64,000 nt of DNA from Chloroflexota bacterium (GTDB lineage Bacteria; Chloroflexota; Anaerolineae; Anaerolineales; Villigracilaceae). Numbering within the stretch: the first letter of the stretch is position 1; every line of letters begins with the position of its first letter. Below are positions 24,074 through 32,942 of this stretch, piece after piece. Under the pieces are notes generated by a model. It was given only the letters and a program-made list of their open reading frames with translations, was not told the DNA's origin and did not search any database. The DNA is taken from NCBI GenBank assembly GCA_016234535.1, contig JACRBH010000196.1:21902-85901 (forward strand), read 5' to 3'. A program made the translations under genes and the position numbers.

Positions 24074-25471
24074 ATGGCAAGTGATTTAGAAAAAGCATTT
24101 GAGGCATTGAACGCAAAGCAGAAACCTTATAGCAGGTTGTTTGCCTATTATGAAGGCAACCAGCCGTTGAGCTATATGAGTTCTTCGAGGATGCGGAAAA
24201 TTTTCGATGGACTGGATGGTGAGTTCTCGCAGAATTGGTGCTCGGTGGTTATTGACGCGGTGAAGGACCGCATCAATTTGCGGAAGATCGAAGTGAAGGG
24301 CGCGGCAGCCAAGACCTGGAAAGAATTATGGGAAGGCAGTCAGTTGGAATTGGAAAGCGATGAAGTGCATGAAGCCGAGTTGATCGCTGGCGAATCATTC
24401 ATCATTTGCTGGAAGAATACCGAAGGCCAGATGGAAGCGTATTTCAATGACCCGCGCTTATGCCATGTTTTTTACGATCCAGAATTCCCGCGCAAGAAAT
24501 CTTTTGCGGCGAAGTGGTACGTGGATGATGACGGGAAGATGCGTTTAACTCTTTATTATGCTAATCGACTTGAGTATTACATCAGCAAGGGTTTGGCGAA
24601 GAACGCAACAAAGGCGGCGGCTTTTATTGAAATGGACCCTCCAAGCGCAGAAAATCCGTTCGGAGAAATACCTGTGTTCCATTTCCGAAAGTCGAAACAG
24701 GTCCGCAGTGATCTGAAGAATGTTGTGCCGATCCAGAACTCAGTTAACAAATTGGTGACTGACATGATGGTAGCGGCGGAGTTTGGCGCATTCAAGCAGC
24801 GCTATGTGATTTCAAACGCTGAGGTGCAGGGCAAGCTGAAGAACAGCCCTGATGAAATTTGGGATCTGCCTGCAGGTGACGGCGTTGGCCAACAGACACA
24901 AGCAGGGCAGTTCGACGCGACACCCTTGAGTAATTATTTGGAAGGGATCGAGAAGCAGGTTGTTGCCATCAGCTCGATCACTCGGACGCCGAAGCATTAC
25001 TTCTTCCAGATCGGCAGCAATATCAGCGGTGAGGCGTTGATCGCCATGGAGTCATCGCTTAATAAAAAAGCACAGGACCGCATAGATCGGTATGCGCCTG
25101 AGTGGAAGAGCGTGACGCTGTTCATGTTGAAGCATTCGGGTAATGAAGTTAACGCATCTGATGTGACGGTGAGGTTTGATCGACCAGAGACGATCCAGCC
25201 CTATACACAGGCGCAGACACGCCAGTTGAATTTCACGGGCGGCATTCCGCTGGAGACCACATTGCGAGAGGAAGGCAAGAGCGATGATGAGATCAAGCAG
25301 GTGCTGGCAGATGTTGAAAAGCAGAAGACACGCGACGCGAATTTAGCGCAGGCGTATTTGGATAAGGCAAGACAAAACTTTGATCAGAACGCGGGCGGCG
25401 GGCAGAAGGCAGTAAGCGGAACGCAAAATGCAGAAAGCGGAATGCAGAATGCGGGAGGCAACAATGCCTGA
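24074..25471 (+). CDS. Portal protein, SPP1 Gp6-like
   Basis: 465 residues from the ATG at 24074, right after the palindrome and AAAGGAAA. Typical portal features are LFAYYEGNQPLSY near the N-terminus, WCSVVIDAVKDRI, the conserved middle (PIQNSVNKLVTDMMVAAEF) and the long clip/crown helices. The last ~50 residues are a low-complexity Gly/Ala/Asn tail with near-repeats (AVSGTQNAESGMQNAGGNNA), encoded by AGCGGAA-rich repeats. It forms the DNA gate of the head. Confidence 0.88.
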   Translation: MASDLEKAFEALNAKQKPYSRLFAYYEGNQPLSYMSSSRMRKIFDGLDGEFSQNWCSVVIDAVKDRINLRKIEVKGAAAKTWKELWEGSQLELESDEVHEAELIAGESFIICWKNTEGQMEAYFNDPRLCHVFYDPEFPRKKSFAAKWYVDDDGKMRLTLYYANRLEYYISKGLAKNATKAAAFIEMDPPSAENPFGEIPVFHFRKSKQVRSDLKNVVPIQNSVNKLVTDMMVAAEFGAFKQRYVISNAEVQGKLKNSPDEIWDLPAGDGVGQQTQAGQFDATPLSNYLEGIEKQVVAISSITRTPKHYFFQIGSNISGEALIAMESSLNKKAQDRIDRYAPEWKSVTLFMLKHSGNEVNASDVTVRFDRPETIQPYTQAQTRQLNFTGGIPLETTLREEGKSDDEIKQVLADVEKQKTRDANLAQAYLDKARQNFDQNAGGGQKAVSGTQNAESGMQNAGGNNA

Positions 25472-26459
25472 GCCGATGGTTGTGAAGATCATGCGGGCGC
25501 ATAAGAATGCCATCCTTGCTCAGGAAGACAGCAAGATGGAGGAGATGGCGCGACGGTGGCTTCAGGTGGAGAAGAAGCTAAAAGATGATCTGCAGGCACT
25601 GGCGTTGGAAGCTGCGCGCATGAAGGGTGATGGACAGGTAATCAATAAGGCAGTTGCCATGCGGATCGAGCGGGCACAGAAGCTGCTTTACCAGGTGCGG
25701 GCTGAGACAGGCAGGTATGTGGAATGGGCCGATGGGTTCATCAGCGATTACCAGGCATTACTGGCAGAACAAGGTTTGGAACACGCGACCGATGCGATCA
25801 TGGCCGTGATGAAAGAGTACGACGTGCGCGGAACATTCGACAAATTAAACGTCAGCGCAGTGGAAAGCATGATCGGGCTGGCAGGCGACGGGAGTCCATT
25901 GAAGCGTTATTTGGGCGACGTCCACTCTGGCGCGGCAGATGGAATGCTGGAGGCGCTGATCAACGGTGTGGCGCAGGGAATCCACCCCACGAAGATCGCT
26001 GAGGAGATGGCGAATGGGCTGGGGATCGGACTGCAACAAGCCATGAACACGGCACGCACTGAGAGCTTGAGGGCTTATCGAAACGCTTCGTTGATGCAAT
26101 ATGACGCGAGTGGTTTGGTGATCGGCTACAAGAGAATTTCGGCGCGTGATGAGCGGACGTGCGCGGGATGCCTGTTTACCGACGGGCAGGTGTTTGAAGA
26201 TCTCTCGCAATTCGATGAGCACAACCAGGGACGATGCGCGGCTGTGCCAGTATTGGAAGGGCTGCCTGAGACGCAATGGCAAGACCCATTTGATTGGTTT
26301 AAAGCGCAGGATGAAACGACACAGGAAAGTATTTTAGGGACTGGCCGTTTCGATGCGTGGAAGAATGGAGCTTCGCTGGAGAGCATGGTGAAGCGTGTTA
26401 TGGACCCGACCTGGGGCGGCGCGTATGTGCCAACACCAGTACAGGAATTAGGTAATTAG
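25464..26459 (+). CDS. Minor head protein, MuF (SPP1 Gp7-like)
   Basis: 331 residues from the ATG at 25464 (GGGAGG; 8-nt overlap with portal). The C-terminal half carries the phage Mu F-like core: NTARTESLRAYRNAS, RISARDERTCAGCLFTDGQ (CxxC) and FDEHNQGRCAAVPVL. It follows the portal as in SPP1-like phages and is probably an internal head protein. Confidence 0.88.
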   Translation: MPEPMVVKIMRAHKNAILAQEDSKMEEMARRWLQVEKKLKDDLQALALEAARMKGDGQVINKAVAMRIERAQKLLYQVRAETGRYVEWADGFISDYQALLAEQGLEHATDAIMAVMKEYDVRGTFDKLNVSAVESMIGLAGDGSPLKRYLGDVHSGAADGMLEALINGVAQGIHPTKIAEEMANGLGIGLQQAMNTARTESLRAYRNASLMQYDASGLVIGYKRISARDERTCAGCLFTDGQVFEDLSQFDEHNQGRCAAVPVLEGLPETQWQDPFDWFKAQDETTQESILGTGRFDAWKNGASLESMVKRVMDPTWGGAYVPTPVQELGN

Positions 26460-26502
26460 TAATTGGTAATTGGTAATTACAGGCGTGACGCCTGAATCAA
26501 AC

Positions 26503-26550
26503 ACCCCCACCCTGCCCTCCCCCATTTTGGAGAGCGCAAAATGGGGGAGG
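26503..26550. repeat. Intergenic palindrome copy 3 (MuF-scaffold)
   Basis: Arms CCTCCCCCATTTTG (26516-26529) and CAAAATGGGGGAGG (26537-26550), loop GAGAGCG. It is preceded by three near-tandem TAATTGGTAAT units (26454-26480). It ends 13 nt before AAAAGGAG. Confidence 0.8.
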
Positions 26551-26572
26551 AAAAAACAAAAAGGAGAACGAG

Positions 26573-27151
26573 ATGTTCAAAAGACAGTTAGTTTATTTTG
26601 ACGCCAATGCGGGAGGCGGCGGCGGCAACGGTGATGCTGGCGATGGCAACAATGGACAAGGCGGCGAAGGTGGCAACTCAACGTTGACTTTCGATGCCTG
26701 GCATGAAGCATTGCCAGAAGATCAGAAAGCTCTCATCGAGAGCCACACGAAAGGATTGAAGAGCGCTTTGGATTCCGAGCGAGGGAGTCGCAAGGATATG
26801 GAGAAGCAACTGCGCGATCTGGCCAAGAAGGCCGAGGCGGGCAGTGAGGCGCAAAACCAACTCACGAAGCTGGCTGATGATCTTTCGTCTGCGGACCGTA
26901 AAGCTGATTTCTTTGAGGCGGCACATACAGCAGGCGTGAAGAACTTGAAGCTGGCTTATACGGTGGCTGTAAGCGATGAAATGTTCGACAAGCACGGAAG
27001 GGTGAGCTTCGACGAGATGAAGAAGATCTACCCTGAATTGTTTGGAAGTACCACCACGGCACGCGGTGACGCGGGAAGTGGAACTGACAAGAAGCCCAAT
27101 GCCAAAGGCGGAATGAATGCATTTATCCGCACGGCGGCGGGGCGAGAATAA
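26573..27151 (+). CDS. Scaffolding protein
   Basis: 192 residues. A Gly/Asn-rich low-complexity N-terminus precedes a charged helical middle (KDMEKQLRDLAKKAEAGSEA) and an HTH-like basic end (AFIRTAAGRE), the pattern of HK97-type scaffolds placed just before the capsid gene. It guides prohead assembly and is then lost. Confidence 0.75.
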   Translation: MFKRQLVYFDANAGGGGGNGDAGDGNNGQGGEGGNSTLTFDAWHEALPEDQKALIESHTKGLKSALDSERGSRKDMEKQLRDLAKKAEAGSEAQNQLTKLADDLSSADRKADFFEAAHTAGVKNLKLAYTVAVSDEMFDKHGRVSFDEMKKIYPELFGSTTTARGDAGSGTDKKPNAKGGMNAFIRTAAGRE

Positions 27152-27154
27152 TTA

Positions 27155-27204
27155 ACCCCACCCCTAACCCCTCCCCAAATGGAAGAACACCATTTGGGGA
27201 GGGG
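27155..27204. repeat. Intergenic palindrome copy 4 (scaffold-capsid)
   Basis: CCCCTCCCCAAATGG (27168-27182) and CCATTTGGGGAGGGG (27190-27204) are perfect, loop AAGAACA, with lead CCCCACCCCTAA. Confidence 0.8.
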
Positions 27205-27232
27205 AGAGGAAATTGATAAGGAGAAATAGAAA

Positions 27233-28231
27233 ATGGCATTCAATAATGTAATCAGCCGTACTGATGCGGCGGCTTTGATCCCTGAAGAAGTCTCGAATGA
27301 GCTTCTGGATAATGTGGCGGGTGCGAATCCGCTGATGCAGCTTGCGCGGCGCTTGCAGAACATGAGCCGCGCGCAGAAACGCCTGCCCGTTATGAGCGCG
27401 CTGGCCACTGCGTATTTTGTCTCTGGCGACACAGGCCAGAAAAAGACCAGCGAAGTCAACTGGGCAAACAAGTACATCGATGCCGAGGAATTGGCGGTGA
27501 TCATCCCAATTCCTGAAGCGGTATTGGATGATGCGGATTACGACATCTGGGGTCAGGTGCGGCCAGAGCTGGAGAAGGCATTCAGCGCAGCCATCACCCC
27601 CGCAGTGCTGTATGGCACGAACATTCCCGCGACCTGGACAACCAATTTAGGCGCGGCTGGCATCAAGGCTGGCGCGGTGGCCGCGAGCCAATCCATTTCA
27701 GCAGCCGCATACACCGATCTTTATGAGGCCATTTTGGGCGAGAAGTCTGATGGCACGGATGGTTTATTCATGCAGGTGGAAGCTGATGGGTTTATGGTGA
27801 CTGGTTCATTAGCTCATGCAAGCATGAGGGGCAAGCTCCGCAATTTGCGCGAGAAAGTCTGGAATGGCTCAGCCCTTGTTGCTTCTGGCCCGTCAGTTTT
27901 CAAACCGAACATGCAGGATGCATCACGCTATGAACTGGACGGTTCGCCGATCTTCTTCCCTGACGATGGATCGATTGATTCGTCCTCGTCATTGATGATC
28001 TCAGGTCAGTGGAGCCAGTTGGTGTATTCGATGCGCCAGGACATCACATACAAGATCTTGACCGAGGCTGTGATCCAGGATGCCGCTGGAAATATTGTGT
28101 ACAACCTGGCACAGCAAGACATGGTGGCGTTGCGCGCTGTGATGCGCCTGGGCTTTGCGCTGCCGAACCCGATCAATCGCATGAATACAGATTCTGCGAC
28201 CCGCTATCCGTTTGCGGTGTTGACTGCGTAA
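27233..28231 (+). CDS. Major capsid protein, HK97 fold
   Basis: 332 residues behind AAGGAG. It has the family's signature order: an N-arm (DAAALIPEEVSNELLDNVAG), the E-loop region (RLPVMSALATAYFVSGDTG), the spine helix (EELAVIIPIPEAVLDDADYD) and a P/A-domain C-terminus with FALPNPINRMN. No maturation-protease gene is seen nearby, so the scaffold is probably a separate protein. Confidence 0.88.
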   Translation: MAFNNVISRTDAAALIPEEVSNELLDNVAGANPLMQLARRLQNMSRAQKRLPVMSALATAYFVSGDTGQKKTSEVNWANKYIDAEELAVIIPIPEAVLDDADYDIWGQVRPELEKAFSAAITPAVLYGTNIPATWTTNLGAAGIKAGAVAASQSISAAAYTDLYEAILGEKSDGTDGLFMQVEADGFMVTGSLAHASMRGKLRNLREKVWNGSALVASGPSVFKPNMQDASRYELDGSPIFFPDDGSIDSSSSLMISGQWSQLVYSMRQDITYKILTEAVIQDAAGNIVYNLAQQDMVALRAVMRLGFALPNPINRMNTDSATRYPFAVLTA

Positions 28232-28240
28232 TTGATTTTT

Positions 28241-28299
28241 ACCCTCACCCACCCCCACCCTGCCCTCCCCCATTTGGGAGAGCACCAAATGGGGGAGGG
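28241..28299. repeat. Intergenic palindrome copy 5 (capsid-decoration)
   Basis: CCCTCCCCCATTTGG (28263-28277) and CCAAATGGGGGAGGG (28285-28299), lead ACCCTCACCCACCCCC. Perfect arms, no T tract. Confidence 0.8.
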
Positions 28300-28318
28300 A
28301 AAGAGGAAGGAGAAAAAG

Positions 28319-28693
28319 ATGGCTGAACAAAATAATTCTTATAAGGTCGCTTTGGCGGCTTTGGATACTGCGGGTGGCGTGCTTGGGCTTGCCAACCCTG
28401 AAGGCGTGGATCTGATCGTGACACGCGTTGTGGTGGATGTGACGACCAAGTCCACTTCGGCTTGTACTGTGGATGCAGGCATTGCCGCGAACGGCACAAC
28501 CAGCGCGGACAACCTGCTCGATGGTCTTGATGTTGGCACAGCGGCTGGCACATTCGACAATGTCGCTGATGTTGGCACGAATGGCAAGGCTCGCAAGAAA
28601 TGGACGTCAGGACAATTCCTGACAATCAGCAAGGCCAGCGGCGCCGCTGCTGGTTTGGTTGGCAACGCTTATATCGAGTACATACGGGCGTAA
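28319..28693 (+). CDS. Small structural protein, possible head decoration
   Basis: 124 residues from the ATG at 28319 (GGAAGGAG). Ala/Gly/Thr-rich beta-type sequence (VDLIVTRVVVDVTTKSTSAC; AGIAANGTTSADN). It lies immediately after the capsid gene, the place of decoration or head-fibre proteins. Not assigned to a family. Confidence 0.55.
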   Translation: MAEQNNSYKVALAALDTAGGVLGLANPEGVDLIVTRVVVDVTTKSTSACTVDAGIAANGTTSADNLLDGLDVGTAAGTFDNVADVGTNGKARKKWTSGQFLTISKASGAAAGLVGNAYIEYIRA

Positions 28694-28695
28694 AC

Positions 28696-28749
28696 CCCGA
28701 CCCCACCCCTAACCCCTCCCCAAATGGAAGAACACCATTTGGAGAGGGG
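28696..28749. repeat. Intergenic palindrome copy 6 (before the sortase-like gene)
   Basis: CCCCTCCCCAAATGG (28713-28727) and CCATTTGGAGAGGGG (28735-28749), one mismatch, loop AAGAACA. It lies 16 nt before the sortase-like start. Confidence 0.8.
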
Positions 28750-28765
28750 AACAAAAAACAGTGAA

Positions 28766-29221
28766 ATGAAACTATTGATCTATCTTATTCTGGCTGGAAA
28801 ATTACTGACGGTGAGTGCGCCGCAATCTATTGCCGCGCCGAATGAGATCGGTGTGTTGGCTCAGATGCAATCGGTGCAGACTACGATTGTGTATGCTCAC
28901 TCAAATTTGAGCGGGACGCTATTTTACGATCTCGCGGATGGTGACACCATCACGGCAATTTATAGCGATGGTAGCGCTCGAGAGTTTGAGGTTGTGGACA
29001 CTGGCGCTTATGCTGCGCGGAGTACCACCATTGCACAAGGCGGCGGCGATATTGATCTGCGAGTTGATTACACCTGGCGGCGTTTGACTGAGGTGATGGC
29101 GATGTATTCCGCATCTGGCGGGATCACATTGTTTACATGCTATGGCGCTGACAATGGTTTTCAGGTCACGACTGGCAGATTGTTTGTGGAGTTGATACCT
29201 ATGCCAGAGGAGATCAGATAA
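28766..29221 (+). CDS. Sortase-like protein inside the phage structural operon
   Basis: 151 residues from the ATG at 28766. An N-terminal hydrophobic segment (LLIYLILAGKLLTVSA) precedes a compact domain with the three sortase catalytic residues in order: His45 (TTIVYAHSNLSG), Cys125 in ITLFTC (the TLxTC motif) and Arg138 (TTGRLFVEL). LFYDLADGDTITAIYSDG matches the usual F-x-x-L-x-x-GD strand. Sortases are cysteine transpeptidases that join proteins to cell wall or to each other. It is short for the family (usually about 200 or more). No LPxTG-type partner was found in the window. It stands among head/tail connector genes. Confidence 0.65.
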   Translation: MKLLIYLILAGKLLTVSAPQSIAAPNEIGVLAQMQSVQTTIVYAHSNLSGTLFYDLADGDTITAIYSDGSAREFEVVDTGAYAARSTTIAQGGGDIDLRVDYTWRRLTEVMAMYSASGGITLFTCYGADNGFQVTTGRLFVELIPMPEEIR

Positions 29222-29224
29222 CGT

Positions 29225-30313
29225 ATGTTACCGCTTGCGAAATCAATTGCTCCGCTTGGACGTATGCTCTCGAACGCATTGATCTATCTTCTGAGAGATG
29301 AGTTCACGACGGATGCAGCTGCGCCGCTGACAAGCCCGCGCACATGCGAGCCAGGGCCTGGAGCGTTAACCATTGTAGATACTGGCAACAAGCTGAGCAT
29401 TGTAAACGGCAAGCTGCAACGCTCAACAGCAGCGGTAGTAAGTTTTTCAGACCCATCCGTTTATAGCAGTGGATTTGCGCGAGCCATTGGATTATGCAGT
29501 TCAGGTATCCTGCGTTCAAACAGCACATTTAGCGAGATATTCGGATGGAGGATCAGCCCCTCTGGAGGATCAGCCAATATGGCAGGCTTCTTTTTATCAG
29601 GCGCAACCATTCAATTCAATTGGCAGGGTGTGCCAACGGCGCTTGCCATTGCCTCTACAGGCAACACAGATTATTCGTTAAAAGTCATTTTGCGTACAAG
29701 CGGTCATTTTGCAGTCCTGGATAATAATTTAATCTGGGTATCCACTAGCGGAAATCAAGCCACCATGTATGCCACTCATGCAGTTGGCAGCAGCGCATTA
29801 ACTGTATCGTGCGATAAGTTTCGAGTTTTTCAGCTTGACGCTCCATGGAAAACAGATTTTGGAATTGCAACCAATTGGGTCGTTTCGGCGGCGATCAACG
29901 AAACAATCACTGCTGAAGTCAACGGTATCGCTGAAATATCCTGGACAGCAGTTACAGGTCAGACATTAAATTTTATGGTGCGCCGTACAGACAATAATAA
30001 TTGCTGGATCATTCGATGCAATCAAACGACGGGTACGATCAAGATTATAGAAATGAATGCAGGCGTGGAAACCGAACGGGCATCTGCGGCGCAAACATTT
30101 ACGAATGGCAGTGTTTATCGAATCGGCTGTATTCTCAACGGCAATTTGCTTCAGGCATTCGTGACTAATGTGATTTCAACATCCTACGCATCAGCGTCCT
30201 TCAACAATACGGCAACTGGCGTGCGGACCGACAGGGCTGGCGCAAATTTTGCGACATGGCCACGCGCACTCTCGGGCGCCGCATTGGATGAGATCGCTCG
30301 ATGGACAGCATGA
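29225..30313 (+). CDS. Large beta-rich structural protein
   Basis: 362 residues, 3 nt after the sortase-like gene. It has no signal peptide; the sequence is rich in Thr/Ser/Asn and Gly and appears to be two concanavalin/LamG-like beta-sandwich halves (DEFTTDAAAPLTSPR ... GFARAIGLCSSG; ENSIDE-type strands such as AEISWTAVTGQTLNFMV). It is probably a decoration, fibre or adhesin. Function inferred only from composition and position. Confidence 0.5.
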   Translation: MLPLAKSIAPLGRMLSNALIYLLRDEFTTDAAAPLTSPRTCEPGPGALTIVDTGNKLSIVNGKLQRSTAAVVSFSDPSVYSSGFARAIGLCSSGILRSNSTFSEIFGWRISPSGGSANMAGFFLSGATIQFNWQGVPTALAIASTGNTDYSLKVILRTSGHFAVLDNNLIWVSTSGNQATMYATHAVGSSALTVSCDKFRVFQLDAPWKTDFGIATNWVVSAAINETITAEVNGIAEISWTAVTGQTLNFMVRRTDNNNCWIIRCNQTTGTIKIIEMNAGVETERASAAQTFTNGSVYRIGCILNGNLLQAFVTNVISTSYASASFNNTATGVRTDRAGANFATWPRALSGAALDEIARWTA

Positions 30314-30329
30314 ACAGGACAGGCACTTA

Positions 30330-31193
30330 ATGACAATTCCTTTTCCTCTCTATGGTTATTTTGAAGATGCATCCACAAAGTCTGGAAAGACAGGATTAGC
30401 GGATGTGACTGTTAATATTTTTCGGGTGACAAAGTCATCTGGCGCGGTCAGTCAGATTGCGACTGGTGCGGCATCATTCGAGGTTGGAGACGGTCTTTAT
30501 GGATATGTGATTTCCAATGCAGATGCATTGACGTATGACTACCTTGGGTCATTTACAACCGCGAGCTCAGCGGTGAGTAATAAGCGCACACCTGCTGTGC
30601 GCTGGGATGCGACCGAGGCAAGAGCCACTGAGATTGCACGCATGGATGTAGATATGTCTTCGCGCCTGGCAACAGCAGGATACACCGCGCCTAACAACGC
30701 GGATATTGTGATCATCAAAACATATCTGGAAAACGTCACGTATGGATTAGCTGCATTGTTAGCGGCAATCAATACACGCCTGGCAAGCTCAGGTTATGTT
30801 GCGCCCAACAATACAGGAATCGCGGATGTCGAAACCAAAATTGACGGACTCAGCACGTATGCATCTGTATTCCTAGCAAAAGAGGCAACGCTTTCATCTA
30901 TTCCAGCGGCGATTGATGGGCAATTATCTGGCACGCATGGAAGTGGAGTATGGGGCGGCGCAGGCGGGACGGGCTCGATCTCGAAGACTGTGACGATCAC
31001 TGTGAGTGGATTGCCGCGCGACGGCGTATCCGTATGGGTCACGACTGATGAGGCGGGATTGAATGTGGTGGCCAGCGGTGTGACTGATGCATTTGGAAAT
31101 GTGGCGTTCATGCTCGATGCGGGATCGTACTGGTGCTGGAAACAATTGGCTGATGTCAATTTTGTTAATCCTCAAGTTTTGGCGGTGCCGTAA
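30330..31193 (+). CDS. Structural protein with repeats, possible fibre or decoration
   Basis: 287 residues from the ATG at 30330. The N-terminal domain is carboxypeptidase-regulatory-like in style (TGLADVTVNIFRVTKSSGAV). The middle has a repeated unit (LATAGYTAPNNADIV and LASSGYVAPNNTGIA) and the C-terminus is a second beta domain (TVTITVSGLPRDGVSVWVTT). The last base of the stop is the first base of the next ATG. Confidence 0.5.
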   Translation: MTIPFPLYGYFEDASTKSGKTGLADVTVNIFRVTKSSGAVSQIATGAASFEVGDGLYGYVISNADALTYDYLGSFTTASSAVSNKRTPAVRWDATEARATEIARMDVDMSSRLATAGYTAPNNADIVIIKTYLENVTYGLAALLAAINTRLASSGYVAPNNTGIADVETKIDGLSTYASVFLAKEATLSSIPAAIDGQLSGTHGSGVWGGAGGTGSISKTVTITVSGLPRDGVSVWVTTDEAGLNVVASGVTDAFGNVAFMLDAGSYWCWKQLADVNFVNPQVLAVP

Positions 31194-31657
31194 TGACTAC
31201 GTTTGATGGAACTCCCGCAGCTGCGCCTTCAACGCCAGTTTCGAATGTGACAGCGGCGCAGATCGCGAAGGTGCGGCGCATGTGCAAGGAACGCAATTCA
31301 ACAAGCTACAGTGATGAAGATATACAAGCATTCATTGAGGCTTATCCACTGGTGGACATTTATGGGTATGACTATCGAGACTCGCAAAATTATTACCCGA
31401 TCAACCCTGATTGGACACCCACGTATGACTTGAATGCAGCTGCAGCGGACATTTGGGAAGAGAAGGCTGGCGAGAAAGCTGATGAATTCGATTTCTCCGC
31501 AGATGGAGCAAGCTATAGCAGATCGCAGAAATACGAAAACGCGATGAAGCAGGCGAGATATTTCCGCTCGAGGCGAAGCCATAAGACGATGCAGATGCAG
31601 GCAAGCCCGAAGAGGCCGTTGAGCCCAGAGGAGTTGGATAGTGATGACAGCAACTAG
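31193..31657 (+). CDS. Head-tail connector (adaptor) protein
   Basis: 154 residues. The helical N-terminal part (AAQIAKVRRMCKERNSTSYS, DEDIQAFIEAYP) and the compact tail are like gp6/gp15-type adaptors that bind under the portal. It is followed by the stopper and completion genes in standard order. Confidence 0.6.
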   Translation: MTTFDGTPAAAPSTPVSNVTAAQIAKVRRMCKERNSTSYSDEDIQAFIEAYPLVDIYGYDYRDSQNYYPINPDWTPTYDLNAAAADIWEEKAGEKADEFDFSADGASYSRSQKYENAMKQARYFRSRRSHKTMQMQASPKRPLSPEELDSDDSN

Positions 31658-32039
31658 TCCTTTGACGCGGGATGATCTGGAGCAGATGCGAGAGACGCAG
31701 GAAGCTGCGATGATGGATACCTGTGTGCTGATGCGTTATAGCGAGACGAAGGATGCGATCAATCATCCCATGCCTGCGTGGACGGATGGCGAGATCTCGA
31801 TTTGTGGATTGAAGCCAACTGGCGGCAATGAGCAGCGCGGCAATAACCGAACTGTTGTACGCTGGGATGCACGTTTGAGACTGCCGTTGAATGCCGTGAT
31901 TGATCTGCGGGACCGTGTGCGAATCGTTTTGCGTTTTGGACAGCCCTGCACACCGATCATTTATGAGGTGAGCGCTCCGCCTGAGATCGGGCCGAGCGGG
32001 ATGGTTGTGTCGTTGATGAAGGTACAGCCGAGCGTGTGA
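31641..32039 (+). CDS. Head-tail connector (stopper-like) protein
   Basis: 132 residues from GTG 31641 or ATG 31644, overlapping the previous gene. Beta-barrel-type sequence (TCVLMRYSETKDAI; WDARLRLPLNAVIDLRDRVRI), position and size as in SPP1 gp16-like stoppers. Confidence 0.6.
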   Translation: MMTATSPLTRDDLEQMRETQEAAMMDTCVLMRYSETKDAINHPMPAWTDGEISICGLKPTGGNEQRGNNRTVVRWDARLRLPLNAVIDLRDRVRIVLRFGQPCTPIIYEVSAPPEIGPSGMVVSLMKVQPSV

Positions 32040-32041
32040 CT

Positions 32042-32102
32042 ACCCCCTCCGCCCGCTATCGCGGGCACCTCCCCCAAATGGAAGAACGCCATTTGGAGGA
32101 GG
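32042..32102. repeat. Intergenic palindrome copy 7 (connector-gp10)
   Basis: CCTCCCCCAAATGG (32068-32081) and CCATTTGGAGGAGG (32089-32102), one mismatch, loop AAGAACG. A small CCCGC-tatc-GCGGG hairpin lies just before it. Confidence 0.8.
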
Positions 32103-32115
32103 AAGGACAAAGATA

Positions 32116-32556
32116 ATGGCAGATATAAAAATTGAAGGCATTGAAGATTTGGTTAATAAACTTTCGCAGTTGGGTGGCGGAGCTGAGGATGCACTGGCTG
32201 ACGGTTTGTTTGCGGGCGCATTTGTGATGGAAGGATTCGTAAAGGTGACGATCCAACAATCAGGCAAAAGCGGACGGACCTATCAACGGGGCGGCGGTAA
32301 GGCTCATCAGGCATCTGCACCTGGTGAAGCGCCCGCGATTGATTATGGTCACCTAATCAACAGCATTGCTTCAGCGCGTGATGGAAAAGGCGCGATCGTT
32401 TACAGCAATGCTGAACATGCCCCGAAGCTCGAATTTGGTACGGCGAGAATGGCAGCGCGTCCATTTATGCGGAAAGCGGCTGATGAACATTCATCAGAGA
32501 TATTGAATGCAATCGAAACAACGACCAGGCGCAAGGTCGAAGGTGATGCGGGATGA
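32116..32556 (+). CDS. HK97 gp10-like tail completion protein
   Basis: 146 residues. Features of the HK97-gp10 family are MADIKIEGIEDLVNKLSQLG at the N-terminus, a basic SGKSGRTYQRGGGKAH segment, HAPKLEFGTARMAARPFM and a helical end. It joins head and tail late in assembly. Confidence 0.85.
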   Translation: MADIKIEGIEDLVNKLSQLGGGAEDALADGLFAGAFVMEGFVKVTIQQSGKSGRTYQRGGGKAHQASAPGEAPAIDYGHLINSIASARDGKGAIVYSNAEHAPKLEFGTARMAARPFMRKAADEHSSEILNAIETTTRRKVEGDAG

Positions 32557-32942
32557 TCGAGACGAGCATTGTCACATATCTCACGACACATGCGCCATTG
32601 GTGGCGATGCAGGAGACGAGAGTCTGGCCTGATCGTTTGCCGCAGGACCCGACTGTGCCAGCGACTGTTTTCTTTTCAGTGAGCGACCCAACGGACTACA
32701 GTCATTCGGGACCGTCCGCATGGAAAGAGCAAAGATTTCAATTTGATTGCTGGGCAAATAATCCGCTCGAGGCGATTGAACTGAAGAACAGAACAAGACG
32801 CGCATTCAGCGGTTACAAGGGCATGATGGGTACGACAGAGATCTATGCCGCGTTTGTTGAGAACGCACGCACGATGGACGATGACGAGACTGGTTTGTAT
32901 CGGCGCGTGCTTGAAGTTTTATTTCAATATAAGGAGGCTTGA
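32553..32942 (+). CDS. Tail terminator (DUF3168-like)
   Basis: 129 residues overlapping the gp10-like gene. MIETSIVTYLTTHAPLVAM, RVWPDRLPQDPTVPATVFF and RFQFDCWANNPLEAIELK match the pattern of DUF3168 tail terminators, which cap the tail tube. Right place in the operon. Confidence 0.8.
   Translation: MIETSIVTYLTTHAPLVAMQETRVWPDRLPQDPTVPATVFFSVSDPTDYSHSGPSAWKEQRFQFDCWANNPLEAIELKNRTRRAFSGYKGMMGTTEIYAAFVENARTMDDDETGLYRRVLEVLFQYKEA

Noticed and set aside
26503..28299. The intergenic palindromes as intrinsic terminators
   Set aside because: The hairpins are followed by purine-rich ribosome-binding sites, not T tracts, and all lie within one operon whose genes must be expressed together.
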